A stretch of 64,000 nt of DNA from an uncultured Eubacteriales bacterium (GTDB taxonomy: Bacteria; Bacillota; Clostridia; Oscillospirales; Oscillospiraceae): NCBI GenBank assembly GCA_900546515.1, contig URDG01000007.1, positions 12,127 to 76,126 on the forward strand, read 5' to 3'. Positions 9,825 to 27,831 of this stretch are shown in pieces. The notes below the pieces were generated by a model. The model was not told the DNA's origin and did no database searches. It saw only the letters and a list, made by a program, of their open reading frames with translations. Position 1 is the first letter of the stretch. Each line of letters opens with the position of its first letter. Made by a program: the position numbers and the translations under genes.

Positions 9825-9856
9825 TAGAATATCCTCCTAATTAAGTTTTACAATAA

Positions 9857-11947
<2,091 letters not shown>

Positions 11948-11982
11948 TTAAAACTCCTGAACTTAATCTCTCTAAAATCAGA

Positions 11983-12453
11983 TCACCATCTGAAGTGGGC
12001 AAAAGCCTTGTTGGCCTCTGCGTTCTTGTGCATATCCTCGCGCTTCTTGACGGATGCGCCGAGGTTGTTGCATGCATCCATGATCTCGCCTGCGAGGCGC
12101 TCTTTCATGGTCTTCTCGCCGCGTTTGCGGGAGTAATCCACGAGCCAGCGCAGAGCCAGAGTCTGGCGACGGGCGGGACGAACTTCGATAGGAACCTGAT
12201 AGGTTGCGCCGCCGACACGGCGGGCCTTGACCTCAAGTGCGGGCATGATGTTGTTCATCGCTTCGGTGAACGCATCAAGCGGCTCCTTGCCGGTCTTATC
12301 CTTGATGATGTCAAAAGCGTCATAAACGACCTTCTGAGCAACACCTTTCTTGCCGTCGAGCATAACACCGTTGATGAGCTTGGTCACCAGAACACTGTTA
12401 TACAGAGGATCAGGCAAAATTTCTCTTTTGGGAACATTACCTCTTCTGGGCAC
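11983..12453 (-). CDS. rpsG: 30S ribosomal protein S7
   Basis: A 156-residue S7, matching the family length when a GTG start is used ([11 protein letters not shown] is read with Met first). That GTG is preceded by AAGGAGGGAAGCAAC; the ATG six codons earlier lies inside this ribosome site and would give an atypical N-terminus. Conserved S7 segments include ILPDPLYNS, the [12 protein letters not shown] loop and the C-terminal AHFRW. S7 binds the 3' major domain of 16S rRNA and nucleates head assembly. Confidence 0.96.
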   Translation of the reverse strand: MPRRGNVPKREILPDPLYNSVLVTKLINGVMLDGKKGVAQKVVYDAFDIIKDKTGKEPLDAFTEAMNNIMPALEVKARRVGGATYQVPIEVRPARRQTLALRWLVDYSRKRGEKTMKERLAGEIMDACNNLGASVKKREDMHKNAEANKAFAHFRW

Positions 12454-12617
12454 GTTGCTTCCCTCCTTCATTAAAAAATGGAATCACAGGTACTCGAACG
12501 CATCTCTGCGTCCGTTGCGCCCCGAGGTTTATCCACATATTATAGATAAACGACAGGGCTGAGCGAGCAGCCTCCGGGATGACCGGCGCAGGGCTGCCCA
12601 TGCCTTAGCTGTCGGAA

Positions 12618-13043
12618 TTACTTCTTCTTAGCAGCTTTGGGCCTCTTTGCGCCGTACTTCGATCTGGCCTGCATACGACCGTTCACGCCCTGAGCATCGA
12701 GGGTACCGCGGATGATGTGATAACGGACACCAGGAAGGTCCTTCACACGGCCGCCACGGATCATAACGACGGAGTGCTCCTGCAGGTTATGGCCGATACC
12801 GGGGATGTAAGCTGTGACTTCGTAACCATTGGTCAGACGTACACGGGCGATTTTACGCAGAGCGGAGTTAGGCTTCTTAGGAGTAGAAGTACGAACCGCG
12901 GTGCAGACGCCTCTCTTCTGGGGGGAGCTGAGATTGGTCTCTTTATTCTTGAGAGTGTTCAGACCCTTCTGCATTGCAGGAGAGGTGGACTTGCTGGTGA
13001 CCTTTTCTCTTCCCTTTCTGACAAGCTGGTTAAAGGTTGGCAT
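12618..13043 (-). CDS. rpsL: 30S ribosomal protein S12
   Basis: A 141-residue S12 with the decoding-centre loops intact: [11 protein letters not shown] and [13 protein letters not shown]. The Lys residues whose change gives streptomycin resistance are wild type, so this allele predicts sensitivity. The C-terminus is Lys-rich (KRPKAAKKK). First gene of the rpsL-rpsG-fusA-tuf operon; a good promoter lies about 120 nt upstream. The 164-nt gap to rpsG contains no gene. Confidence 0.97.
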   Translation of the reverse strand: MPTFNQLVRKGREKVTSKSTSPAMQKGLNTLKNKETNLSSPQKRGVCTAVRTSTPKKPNSALRKIARVRLTNGYEVTAYIPGIGHNLQEHSVVMIRGGRVKDLPGVRYHIIRGTLDAQGVNGRMQARSKYGAKRPKAAKKK

Positions 13044-13164
13044 TGTTTTCTCCTTTCTTTAGTCGTCATGGGCTCCCTGTGCTTTTGCTGTGCCGAAAGC
13101 CTTGAAAATCAAGGTTTTTTGTGCATTTTTGCAATAGGGCGCAGTGATACCCATGCAATGATTG

Positions 13165-13194
13165 AGTTTAGCATATTTCACAAACTTAGTCAAG
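13165..13194 (-). promoter_or_regulatory. Sigma-A promoter of the rpsL operon
   Basis: On the minus strand TTGACT, 17-nt spacer, TAAACT. It shows that rpsL-rpsG-fusA-tuf is transcribed independently of rpoBC here. Confidence 0.75.
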
Positions 13195-13270
13195 AATTTT
13201 TGTGAAATAATATTTTTTTCTTTTTATTTTATTGTATCTTGCCGGGTCTGTTTCCCTGCTGCGCTAAAGA

Positions 13271-13298
13271 ACGGCGGCAGAGAAAACCCTGCCGCCGT
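13271..13298 (-). terminator. Hairpin after the large surface protein gene
   Basis: 10-bp GC-rich stem (ACGGCGGCAG and complement) with 8-nt loop just past the stop codon of the minus-strand gene. The T-run behind it is weak. Confidence 0.5.
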
Positions 13299-13329
13299 GA
13301 ACGGTCATAACGCTTTGATTTGATGCCGC

Positions 13330-16300
13330 TTACTTCTGCTTTTTCTTTTTGAGGACAGTGACTGCGCCTGCCGCCGTGATGGCGCTGAGCGCCATTATTC
13401 CTATGAGAAGTCCGAGGTCTGCATCGTCGCCGGTCCTGATAATGCCGTTGCTGCGGCCGGGGATCGTGGTGCTGCGCAGCGTGACCTTGAAGCAGGCAAG
13501 CGTATTGTCGCTCTGGAACCTGTAGGCCATACCGGTCTTGGAGTATATCCTCACGTAGTAGGTGCCGGCGTTGAGCGTGCTGAGATAGCTGCCGTTAAGC
13601 GTGACCATCGTGTGTCCCTGTCCATCGTCGCCCACGCTGAAGCTGCCTGCGGGCAGTAGAGTGTCATTCTGGGAGCTGAGATTGGTCGACATGCTGCGGT
13701 CAACCGAGACCGCGAGGAATTCTATCCCGCCGTCCTCAGTCTCGTAGGGAGCGTCTGAAATGAAGGTCAGAGTGGTGTTCGAGCCCTTCTGTATGGACTT
13801 TGCCTCAGTCGGTGAAATGATAACGGGGCTGAACTTGGTAACGACCCACCTGCCGTCAGATGCGCGCTGGGTGCATTTATACTGGAATATCTTTGTGTCG
13901 CTGACAATGATCCTGCCGCAGTATGCGGAATAGTCCTTGTCGTAGTCGCCGCCGTAAAGGCTGTACTTTCCGCCCTCAAGCAGGACAAGATTATTATATG
14001 AGCCGCTGTATATTTCGACCTCTCCGGCATTGTCGATGCCGTTTATCTTATTGGTATATGTAAGGTCTGTGAGTGAATTTCCAAGCGTGACCTTTGCGCC
14101 GGGTTCGACGGCAAGCTTCTCCGCTTCGACCCCGACAATGGTGAGCGTCGTTCCACTGCCTGCCGTGATCGTTCCTTCGACCGTCATCTTGGTCACGGGG
14201 AGCAGGCTCCTGATCTCGACCGTCTCTGCGGGCGCCTTTACATCTATATTGCCGCTGACCGTCTTTCCGTTGCTCTCAATGGTAAGGGACTTGTCAATAA
14301 CAAGATCCTTCTCGTGAATATCCTTGAGCAGGAGTATGGAGTCGCCCTCATCCGCGTCAAAGATCGCGCCTTCCACGGTCGCGTACATCTTCTTATCAAG
14401 CCTTGTCAGGTTCTGCGCTTCAAATTCGCGCTTGTTGACATTCCATGTGCCGTCGCCGTTGTCAATGACCTCATACGTTGTGAGGTCGACATATGCAGTC
14501 GGGTCAAAGTTCGTCTTTGAGACCTTTATGCTGACATTCTTGGCTCTGCCGCCGGTCACTTCGCCGCCGTCCGCTCTCTCGAACACAGGCGCCTCGCCCT
14601 CATAGGTCCCGACAAGCAGAATACTGTCGTCGCCGAGAGCCAGCATACCGTTGCCTGCGCCTTCAAAGCGTGCAAGCACCCCCTTGGAGCTGACCGTGCC
14701 CTTGCCTGTTATCGTCAGTTCGGCCTTGTCTTCAATGACAAAGAGAGGCTTTGCCTCGATCATGGTTATATTGTGAAGCTGAAGGTCTATCTCAACAGGA
14801 TTCTGAGCCGGAATGGTAATGCTTTCCGTCAGGCTTACATTGCTCAGCAGCCTGATCTTGCCGCTTATCTCTACGCCGAGGGTATCCTTGGTCCCAAGCG
14901 CGTTGACAGCGTCCTGAAGAGTCTCGTAGAGGTGCACGCCTATTGCGGCGGCATATTTCGCATTGGCCTTTATGACCGAGAAGCTGGAGATATTCACCGT
15001 GGCAGTTCCGGCCGCCTCATCATACGTAAACGTATTTCCGAGCGCCGCATCTGCATAATAGGTGTCCACGGTCATGTCATCGTGGATATGCTCTATCTCC
15101 TGCGGCTCGAATCCCGTATAAATGCTGACCGCAATAGATTTTCCGTTGAGCCATTCATTCGGCACGGGAACGGGCTCGCTGCCGTTCACGCTGGCATAGG
15201 GCTTTATCTCATAGCTTATAAGGTTATCGCCGGTCTCCTTGACGGTCGCTCTGGCAAAGAGTTCAATATCGGCAACTCCGTTTTCCGCCTGAGTATCGTC
15301 CGCAGTCCCGGCCGACGCCAGCACAGCCGCGCCGCCGAAAGCGCCCGCATCGGCACAGCGCTGAAGAAGCTCGCTTATTCTGGTTTCATCAAAGGCCGCG
15401 CTCAAACCGCTGACGCTTATGTACGCGCCGGGTACCGCGCTGTCGTCATCCATAACGCTCTGCGCGTCCTTGAGGATCTCTTCAACATAGACCGTGTGTC
15501 CGGTGGAATCAACATAGTGCGCCTTGTCAACGACCGTATAAACGCCGCCGCCAAGCGCGATGCTGCGCTTGGTTCCGGTGCACCACGCGCTCACATCCTG
15601 AGCGAAGCGGCCGCCGCTGACGCTGACGGTCTCAGGCAGCTCTGCGGTGATAGCTCCGCCGAATACGCCGGAGATAATATCAAGCCTGCATGCCTGCTCC
15701 GCGCCGCTGTGGCTTATTCTGCCTGTCACGCTGACATTCTCAAGGCTCAGGCAGCCGGTATTGAGTATCGCAGTCTCAGCAGCGTCTGCACCGCGGGAAA
15801 CAACGGTGCCGTTCTTTATTGCAACGTTTGAATAGCTGTGCAGCTCCTCGCCGGTCTCTTCATCGCGGCTGTACTCATCCGCTATCGCAAAGCACTGGGC
15901 CGTCTCTCCGGTGAGAGTTATAGTATGCCCGTTGAGCTCGAATACAATATTCTTGCCGGCAGGCACAAAAACGCCCTCGGCCTCAACATCCTTCAGAAGC
16001 ATGATGGTGGTGTTCTGCGCATTGGTAACGGCGTTGATCGCATCAGCAAGAGACGCGTATTTCTTCTCGCCTATGCATGCCTCCGCATCAAGCTCCAGCT
16101 TCAGCCATGCGTCAAATTCTTCAAGCGATCCGAGTCCGAGCGTATCGGTGACAAAGCTGTAAAGCTCTGCCCTGTCCGCGCCGTTGGCGTCATATCCCGC
16201 CTTGCAGATCTTCTCTATATATGCGCCGATCTCAGCATCGCTCAGGCCGGCAAAGAAGCCCTCGTTCAGTTCTTCTTTCTCCCCGCCCTCGGGTTCATCA

Positions 16301-16488
16301 TCCGGTGTATCGTTCGCCGGGCTGCCGCTCTGCTCAGGCGCCTGGGTCGGTGCGGGATCTGCCGGAGCGGGGCTGGCCTCGGCTCCCTCAACGGCCGGCA
16401 GCTCCTCCGCATATGCGGCCGCACCGGCCGGCATCAGACTGACGAGCATGCACACCAGCAGCAGAATGCTGAGTACTTTCTTCTTCAT
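13330..16488 (-). CDS. Large cell-wall-anchored surface protein
   Basis: A 1052-residue secreted protein. It has a signal peptide (residues 1 to about 28), a Pro/Ala/Glu-rich low-complexity stretch (about 30-75), then beta-rich sequence with repeated short units such as SLTESITIPA and SLTIESNGKTV that look like a beta-helix or right-handed repeat region. The tail is a variant sorting signal (RTGDD, hydrophobic segment, KKKKQK). The same TGD-type signal occurs in the surface protein at the window start, suggesting one sortase handles both. Ribosome site AGGGAGG 9 nt before the ATG. It has its own promoter. It lies unusually between the rpoBC and rpsL operons. No enzymatic motif is visible. Confidence 0.75.
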   Translation of the reverse strand: MKKKVLSILLLVCMLVSLMPAGAAAYAEELPAVEGAEASPAPADPAPTQAPEQSGSPANDTPDDEPEGGEKEELNEGFFAGLSDAEIGAYIEKICKAGYDANGADRAELYSFVTDTLGLGSLEEFDAWLKLELDAEACIGEKKYASLADAINAVTNAQNTTIMLLKDVEAEGVFVPAGKNIVFELNGHTITLTGETAQCFAIADEYSRDEETGEELHSYSNVAIKNGTVVSRGADAAETAILNTGCLSLENVSVTGRISHSGAEQACRLDIISGVFGGAITAELPETVSVSGGRFAQDVSAWCTGTKRSIALGGGVYTVVDKAHYVDSTGHTVYVEEILKDAQSVMDDDSAVPGAYISVSGLSAAFDETRISELLQRCADAGAFGGAAVLASAGTADDTQAENGVADIELFARATVKETGDNLISYEIKPYASVNGSEPVPVPNEWLNGKSIAVSIYTGFEPQEIEHIHDDMTVDTYYADAALGNTFTYDEAAGTATVNISSFSVIKANAKYAAAIGVHLYETLQDAVNALGTKDTLGVEISGKIRLLSNVSLTESITIPAQNPVEIDLQLHNITMIEAKPLFVIEDKAELTITGKGTVSSKGVLARFEGAGNGMLALGDDSILLVGTYEGEAPVFERADGGEVTGGRAKNVSIKVSKTNFDPTAYVDLTTYEVIDNGDGTWNVNKREFEAQNLTRLDKKMYATVEGAIFDADEGDSILLLKDIHEKDLVIDKSLTIESNGKTVSGNIDVKAPAETVEIRSLLPVTKMTVEGTITAGSGTTLTIVGVEAEKLAVEPGAKVTLGNSLTDLTYTNKINGIDNAGEVEIYSGSYNNLVLLEGGKYSLYGGDYDKDYSAYCGRIIVSDTKIFQYKCTQRASDGRWVVTKFSPVIISPTEAKSIQKGSNTTLTFISDAPYETEDGGIEFLAVSVDRSMSTNLSSQNDTLLPAGSFSVGDDGQGHTMVTLNGSYLSTLNAGTYYVRIYSKTGMAYRFQSDNTLACFKVTLRSTTIPGRSNGIIRTGDDADLGLLIGIMALSAITAAGAVTVLKKKKQK

Positions 16489-16592
16489 CGAAGTTATCCT
16501 CCCTAACGTTGAATTGCGCGTCCTTTATTGCAGATCTTCAACAGCAAAGGGCACACAAAGCGATTTACATAATCACTATATCTTGTGTCTGT

Positions 16593-16621
16593 ATACTATC
16601 GCCTCGACGCATTTTTGTCAA
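16593..16621 (-). promoter_or_regulatory. Sigma-A promoter of the large surface protein
   Basis: On the minus strand TTGACA (perfect -35), 17-nt spacer, TAGTAT. About 105 nt upstream of the start codon. Confidence 0.75.
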
Positions 16622-16718
16622 TAGATGGTGCCAAATATGACGACAAGTTACAAAACATATGCATCATTTTTCAACGGGAATTGAGTTTGACGCACATACC
16701 GGCGTCAGATAATACCGC

Positions 16719-16757
16719 TGAAAAATCACTCTGCCCAGACAACTGGGCAGAGTGATT
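16719..16757 (-). terminator. Terminator after the DNA methyltransferase gene
   Basis: 14-bp perfect stem (arms 16724-16737 and 16744-16757, 6-nt loop) followed on the minus strand by TTTTT. Confidence 0.8.
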
Positions 16758-16782
16758 ATATCCCGGCATTTTAAGTTTTTTA

Positions 16783-17703
16783 TTAATAGCGGAAATTTCT
16801 TTCTGTGAACACGCCGCCGGACATTCCCTGTATCCTTCTGTCCGCGTCTGCCCTCTCAAGGCGCTGCTCTGCCCAGACGCAATAACGCGGCTCGATCTCC
16901 ACGCCGATATAGTGCCGTCCGAGCTTTTTTGCCGCGACGCTTACAGAGCCTGAGCCGAGAAACGGGTCAAAAACGGTATCCCCTGCATTTGAGCTTGCGA
17001 GAATCAGCTTGGCCAGCAGCTTTTCCGGCTTCTGCGCCGGATGCGCGGTATTCTCCGGCATTGACCAGAACGGTACGGTAATATCATCCCAGAAATTTGA
17101 CGGGCAGGTATCCCGGTATTTTCCCCCGGCAGATTCCGTCCAGTCTTTCGGCTTCCCATCCATTCGGTACGGTGCAACAACACGCCTGCGTATCTTCACG
17201 GCGTCAAGATTGAAGGTATACTCCTCACCCGGCGTTGCAAACCATATATCCTCCATGCCGTTTTTCCAGTTTTTCTTTGCGCCGCGGCCTTTTTCACGCT
17301 GCCATGTGATGCGGCTGCGCACGGTGAACATATCCTGCATCACACGCCCTATTATAAGGCTCGACTCCCAGTCGCAGCAGACGTATATGGACGCTGTATC
17401 CTTCATAAGCGGCTTCACCGCCGCCAGCCATGCACGCGTATAAGTCTCATATTCATCCGCTTTCTTTTTTGAAAAAAGCGTGCCGTCATACGACTTGGTG
17501 AGATTGTACGGAGGATCGGCGATTATGAGATCTGCGCACTGCCGTGGCAGCAAGCCGCATACCTCCAGCATATCGCCGTTTATCGTGCTGTCAAGAATCG
17601 GCGCGCCCGCGCGCAGGCTGTCGGGTCTGAGGCAGCGCGTGAGATATTCCGCGCCCTCTTCAAGCGCCGTATCTATCGTTTTGTTTCTGCCGGGCTTCGG
17701 CAT
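16783..17703 (-). CDS. DNA adenine methyltransferase, beta class
   Basis: A 306-residue amino-methyltransferase. The catalytic motif IV (DPPYN) is in the N-terminal part near residue 82, and the SAM-binding motif I (DPFLGSGS) is C-terminal near 248. That order defines beta-class N6-adenine or N4-cytosine enzymes. The AHPAQKPEKLLAKLI segment before motif I is typical of them. No restriction gene is adjacent, so it appears to be an orphan. DpnA-like enzymes are one possible relative, but I cannot assign the target site. It is transcribed in the same direction as rpoBC but separated by a terminator-like hairpin, in a place where Firmicutes normally have an L7Ae-like gene or rpsL. Confidence 0.85.
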   Translation of the reverse strand: MPKPGRNKTIDTALEEGAEYLTRCLRPDSLRAGAPILDSTINGDMLEVCGLLPRQCADLIIADPPYNLTKSYDGTLFSKKKADEYETYTRAWLAAVKPLMKDTASIYVCCDWESSLIIGRVMQDMFTVRSRITWQREKGRGAKKNWKNGMEDIWFATPGEEYTFNLDAVKIRRRVVAPYRMDGKPKDWTESAGGKYRDTCPSNFWDDITVPFWSMPENTAHPAQKPEKLLAKLILASSNAGDTVFDPFLGSGSVSVAAKKLGRHYIGVEIEPRYCVWAEQRLERADADRRIQGMSGGVFTERNFRY

Positions 17704-17727
17704 GAGCGCCCCTCCTTATTATTTAAA

Positions 17728-17758
17728 GGAAAGGAGTACCCTTGCGGATACTCCTTTT
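17728..17758 (-). terminator. Terminator after rpoC
   Basis: Stem AAAGGAGTA/TACTCCTTT around a 10-nt loop, followed on the minus strand by a T-rich stretch. It may be leaky and let rpoBC transcripts reach the methyltransferase gene. Confidence 0.6.
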
Positions 17759-17803
17759 CAAAGGCAGTGCCGCATGATGCGGCGCTGCACAAAGCTGTAA
17801 AAC

Positions 17804-25275
<7,472 letters not shown>

Positions 25276-25341
25276 TAGCGCACTCTCCTTATCACGATTT
25301 GCAAACGCCCGGGTGTGTTGTCAAAATTCATATACCCGGTG

Positions 25342-25370
25342 TTGATTTTACAGGTTAGGGATGCTATACT
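25342..25370 (+). promoter_or_regulatory. Sigma-A promoter of the 25543 glycosyltransferase
   Basis: TTGATT, 17-nt spacer, TATACT on the plus strand, leaving a leader of about 165 nt. Confidence 0.6.
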
Positions 25371-25422
25371 ACGTGTAGTAGAAAGTGGGGATGTATCCCC
25401 TATCCTACGAACATAGCACTCT

Positions 25423-25452
25423 ATTTTACCATCGTCTGCATGTGAAAGTCAA
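25423..25452 (-). promoter_or_regulatory. Sigma-A promoter of rpoBC
   Basis: On the minus strand TTGACT, 18-nt spacer, TAAAAT. It lies beyond the opposing plus-strand promoter, so the two divergent transcripts overlap at their 5' ends. Confidence 0.65.
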
Positions 25453-25542
25453 GGATTATTTTATTAAATCTTGGTGTTTTTTCGGCGGGAGTTTCTGCTC
25501 CGGCCTTTTTTGTTATTCTCTCATACAATTCCGGAGGTTCAT

Positions 25543-26775
25543 ATGGACTACCGCGTTATTTTATTATTGATTCTTGAGGGTGCGTTCGCGCTGTGGCTTC
25601 TGTATCGCGCCGGGCTTATGAAAAAGCCCGCATATGCCGCGGCGGCCGTGATACTGGTCATACTGGCTTTCGGTGCACGGTTCGCAGTGCTGGATTATCA
25701 GACGCTTGACTATCAGGACTTTCTCTCCCGCTGGGTGGATTATTTCCGCCGCAGCGGCGGCTTCCGCGCACTCCGTGAGCAGGTCGGCAACTATAACATT
25801 CCCTATCTTTATTTTCTTGCGCTGTTTTCCTACAGCAGCATCAGCGACCTGTATCTCATAAAGCTGCTGAGTATTTTCTTCGATATCATCCTCGCATGGG
25901 CATCTATGCTGCTTCTGGGCCGGTACACCCAAAGCCCTGCGCGGCGCATGGGGCTGTTCTTCACCGTTCTTTTTCTGCCGACCGTATTCCTCAACGGCTC
26001 GCTCTGGGCTCAGTGTGACAGCAGCTATGTTGCGCTGGCCGTGCTCGGCATATATCTTGCGCTGGACGACCGTCCGGTGCTGTCCATGGTCTGCGCAGCG
26101 CTGTCTTTCGGCTTCAAGCTTCAGGCTGTTTTCATTCTGCCGGTATACGCAGTGCTGTGGATGCAGGGGAAGTTTAAATGGCAGCATTTTCTTGTGTTTC
26201 CTGCGGCTTATGTTGTTCTCGTACTGCCGGCAGTACTTCTCGGTCGCCCGTTTATCGAGACTTTGACCCTCTACTTCAATCAGACCGGCAGCATAGGCGA
26301 CGGGCTTAACTACAATTCCCCATCCGTCTATTCGCTCTTTCAGTACAGTCTGCCCGAGCAGTACAACGAGCTCGCCTCGCGGCTCGGCATCATTGCCGCG
26401 TTCGTGTATATGGCAGTGCTGCTTCTGATCTGCTTTTTCAACCGCAGGCGGATCAGCAACAAGGCTGTGCTGGGCGCCGCGCTGCTATTTGCGATCGGAA
26501 TCCCGTTTCTTCTCCCGCATATGCACGACCGGTACTTCTTTGCCGCAGACATTCTTTCGCTCATCCTTGCTTTCACCGCAGCCGAGTATTTTATCGCCGC
26601 AGTGCTCGTGCAGTTTGCATCGCTTCTGGGCTACCACGCCTATCTGAAAATGCGCTATCTTCTCCTTATGGACAAGGGTGCAGCCGCGCTTATAGCAGCG
26701 CTTGCCGTTGCATCCATTTTCTTCTATAATTCCCTCTGCGAAAAAAAGAAGAAAAAACGCAAAATTAATGCTTGA
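25543..26775 (+). CDS. Gpi18-like membrane mannosyltransferase family protein
   Basis: A 410-residue polytopic protein with about ten helices. The first periplasmic loop has the DYQDFLSRWVDYFR segment with an acidic/aromatic pattern found in COG5542 (Gpi18-like GT-C enzymes); GNYNIPYLYFLAL and the HMHDRYFF motif near the C-terminus are also typical. It should use a lipid-linked sugar outside the membrane. Start at the ATG after CCGGAGGTTCAT, 24 codons inside the longest ORF. The stop codon overlaps the tRNA-Leu promoter. Acceptor unknown. Confidence 0.75.
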   Translation: MDYRVILLLILEGAFALWLLYRAGLMKKPAYAAAAVILVILAFGARFAVLDYQTLDYQDFLSRWVDYFRRSGGFRALREQVGNYNIPYLYFLALFSYSSISDLYLIKLLSIFFDIILAWASMLLLGRYTQSPARRMGLFFTVLFLPTVFLNGSLWAQCDSSYVALAVLGIYLALDDRPVLSMVCAALSFGFKLQAVFILPVYAVLWMQGKFKWQHFLVFPAAYVVLVLPAVLLGRPFIETLTLYFNQTGSIGDGLNYNSPSVYSLFQYSLPEQYNELASRLGIIAAFVYMAVLLLICFFNRRRISNKAVLGAALLFAIGIPFLLPHMHDRYFFAADILSLILAFTAAEYFIAAVLVQFASLLGYHAYLKMRYLLLMDKGAAALIAALAVASIFFYNSLCEKKKKKRKINA

Positions 26776-26799
26776 CAAAAGAAGATTATCTGCTATAAT
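26772..26799 (+). promoter_or_regulatory. Near-consensus promoter of tRNA-Leu
   Basis: TTGACA, 16-nt spacer, TATAAT. The -35 overlaps the stop codon of the preceding gene. Confidence 0.85.
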
Positions 26800-26870
26800 A
26801 ACTCATGCCTTAAATGTGGCGCGCCAAGTGAGGCAGGCGACTTTAAATGGAGTCGGAGCCTCGGCGTTAT

Positions 26871-26955
26871 GCGAGAGTGCTGGAACAGGTAGACAGGCAC
26901 GTTTGAGGGGCGTGTGTCAACCGACGTGGGAGTTCAAGTCTCCTCTCTCGCACCA
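26871..26955 (+). tRNA. tRNA-Leu (anticodon GAG)
   Basis: 85-nt class II tRNA with encoded CCA. Acceptor GCGAGAG pairs with CTCTCGC. The anticodon stem CACGT/GCGTG encloses loop TTGAGGG. A long variable arm (GTGTCAACCGACG region) and T-loop GTTCAAGTC are present. Confidence 0.93.
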
Positions 26956-26971
26956 GGCTTGTCAGCCAATT

Positions 26972-27042
26972 TTGATGACACTGCGTCAAACGCAGTGTCA
27001 TCAATGCTTTCCGGGCTTAAAAGGCTCGGAAATTTTTTTATT
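26972..27042 (+). terminator. Tandem hairpins terminating tRNA-Leu
   Basis: First a perfect 15-bp stem (arms 26972-26986 and 26990-27004), then a second stem (TTTCCGGGC/GGCTCGGAAA type) followed by T7. Confidence 0.8.
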
Positions 27043-27189
27043 TTTCCATTGATGACAAACGCCGTTTTCATGCAACTGAGGAGACTTGAACTACCCAAAC
27101 CGGGTTTTGAGCCATTTTATCCCTTCATTGCCGCGGATTTCTCATAAGCTTTTCGAGATTCCTCAAAAATAAATATCACAAAAATTCAA

Positions 27190-27236
27190 ACGCCGGATTG
27201 TTGGTTTCGTAGAATCAACGATCCGGCGTTTTTTTA
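27190..27236 (+). terminator. Terminator in the tRNA-HTH gap
   Basis: ACGCCGGAT pairs with ATCCGGCGT, with an inner TGTTG/CAACG stem, followed by T7. Confidence 0.75.
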
Positions 27237-27301
27237 TTTTCGGAGGCGGTTTTTGAATTATGTAAACCTTGCATATTAAAAATAACAAACAAATCGGCAA
27301 A

Positions 27302-27342
27302 GCCGGAACTTTTGAGAAATTGAAAGTTCCGGCCTTTTTTTT
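27302..27342 (+). terminator. Terminator or attenuator ahead of the HTH gene
   Basis: GCCGGAACTTT pairs with AAAGTTCCGGC, followed by eight T. It ends only about 20 nt before the GTG start of the HTH gene. Unless the gene is read from a promoter inside those 20 nt, transcription must pass this hairpin, so attenuation is possible. Confidence 0.65.
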
Positions 27343-27360
27343 CTTTCAAGGGGGGTACTC

Positions 27361-27624
27361 GTGAGCTACTTCTCTACGATATACTCTGACAACAGTCTGC
27401 CCATACGTGCCAAGACGGTGTATATGTATCTGCGCGACAGGTCAGACAAAGAGCGCAAATGCTGGCCGGGGATAAACACCATTGCCGCCGAACTCAACTG
27501 CTCCCGCTCCACGGTCAAACGTGCACTGCACGATCTGGAGAAGCACGGATATATACGACGGCTGCCGCGATACAGAGAAAGCGGCAGCCGTTCTTCTAAT
27601 TTGTATGTACTTGTCGATGATTGA
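27361..27624 (+). CDS. Small helix-turn-helix protein (HTH_36-like)
   Basis: An 87-residue protein with a GTG start behind AAGGGGGG. The segment CWPGINTIAAELNCSRSTVKRAL and the following helix to EKHGYIRR (about residues 38-71, quoted in part) match the winged-helix HTH_36 family. These domains are common in replication initiators and small regulators of mobile elements. The C-terminal wing (SGSRSSNLYVL) is present, but no replication domain follows. It lies between a terminator-like hairpin and the first operator of the metal-linked regulon. Whether it acts on that regulon is unknown. Confidence 0.65.
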   Translation: MSYFSTIYSDNSLPIRAKTVYMYLRDRSDKERKCWPGINTIAAELNCSRSTVKRALHDLEKHGYIRRLPRYRESGSRSSNLYVLVDD

Positions 27625-27753
27625 CCTTTGAATTCTCCGCCAAGGGGCAACTGCACCTATATACTGCACCCATCCCCGGTTCACAGTGAACCGCCTTGAA
27701 GGGAACACTCTAAGTATTAGTACAGAGAAAAAAGTTATGATTTTTGCGCACAT

Positions 27754-27797
27754 ATCCCCCGGGGGGGCTTACACATGAGTAGAAACTCATATATAAT
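27754..27797 (+). promoter_or_regulatory. CsoR-type operator-promoter, site A
   Basis: AT, CCCCCGGGGGGGC (13 nt), TTACAC (-35), 17-nt spacer, TATAAT (-10). Same layout as sites B, C and D. It drives the Fec-type ABC operon. The ATG at 27775 lies inside this promoter, which supports the downstream start for the permease gene. Confidence 0.75.
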
Positions 27798-27831
27798 CAA
27801 AGCCACCCGATCGGACAGGAGAAAACACAGA

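Larger units (their letters stand above)
26956..27360. other. Gene-free stretch rich in hairpins
   Basis: 405 bases between tRNA-Leu and the HTH gene with no credible gene. It holds four strong hairpins (26972-27004, 27008-27042, 27190-27236, 27302-27342), three of which are intrinsic terminators. No repeat of the tRNA 3' end is visible nearby. Confidence 0.6.

Noticed and set aside
26702..27147. ORFs of 116 and 77 codons over tRNA-Leu
   Set aside because: They run through the tRNA and its terminator, so they are chance frames.
27775..27831. Upstream ATG as start of the Fec-type permease
   Set aside because: It lies in the spacer of the site A promoter, upstream of the predicted transcript start; the ATG at 27832 has AGGAG before it.
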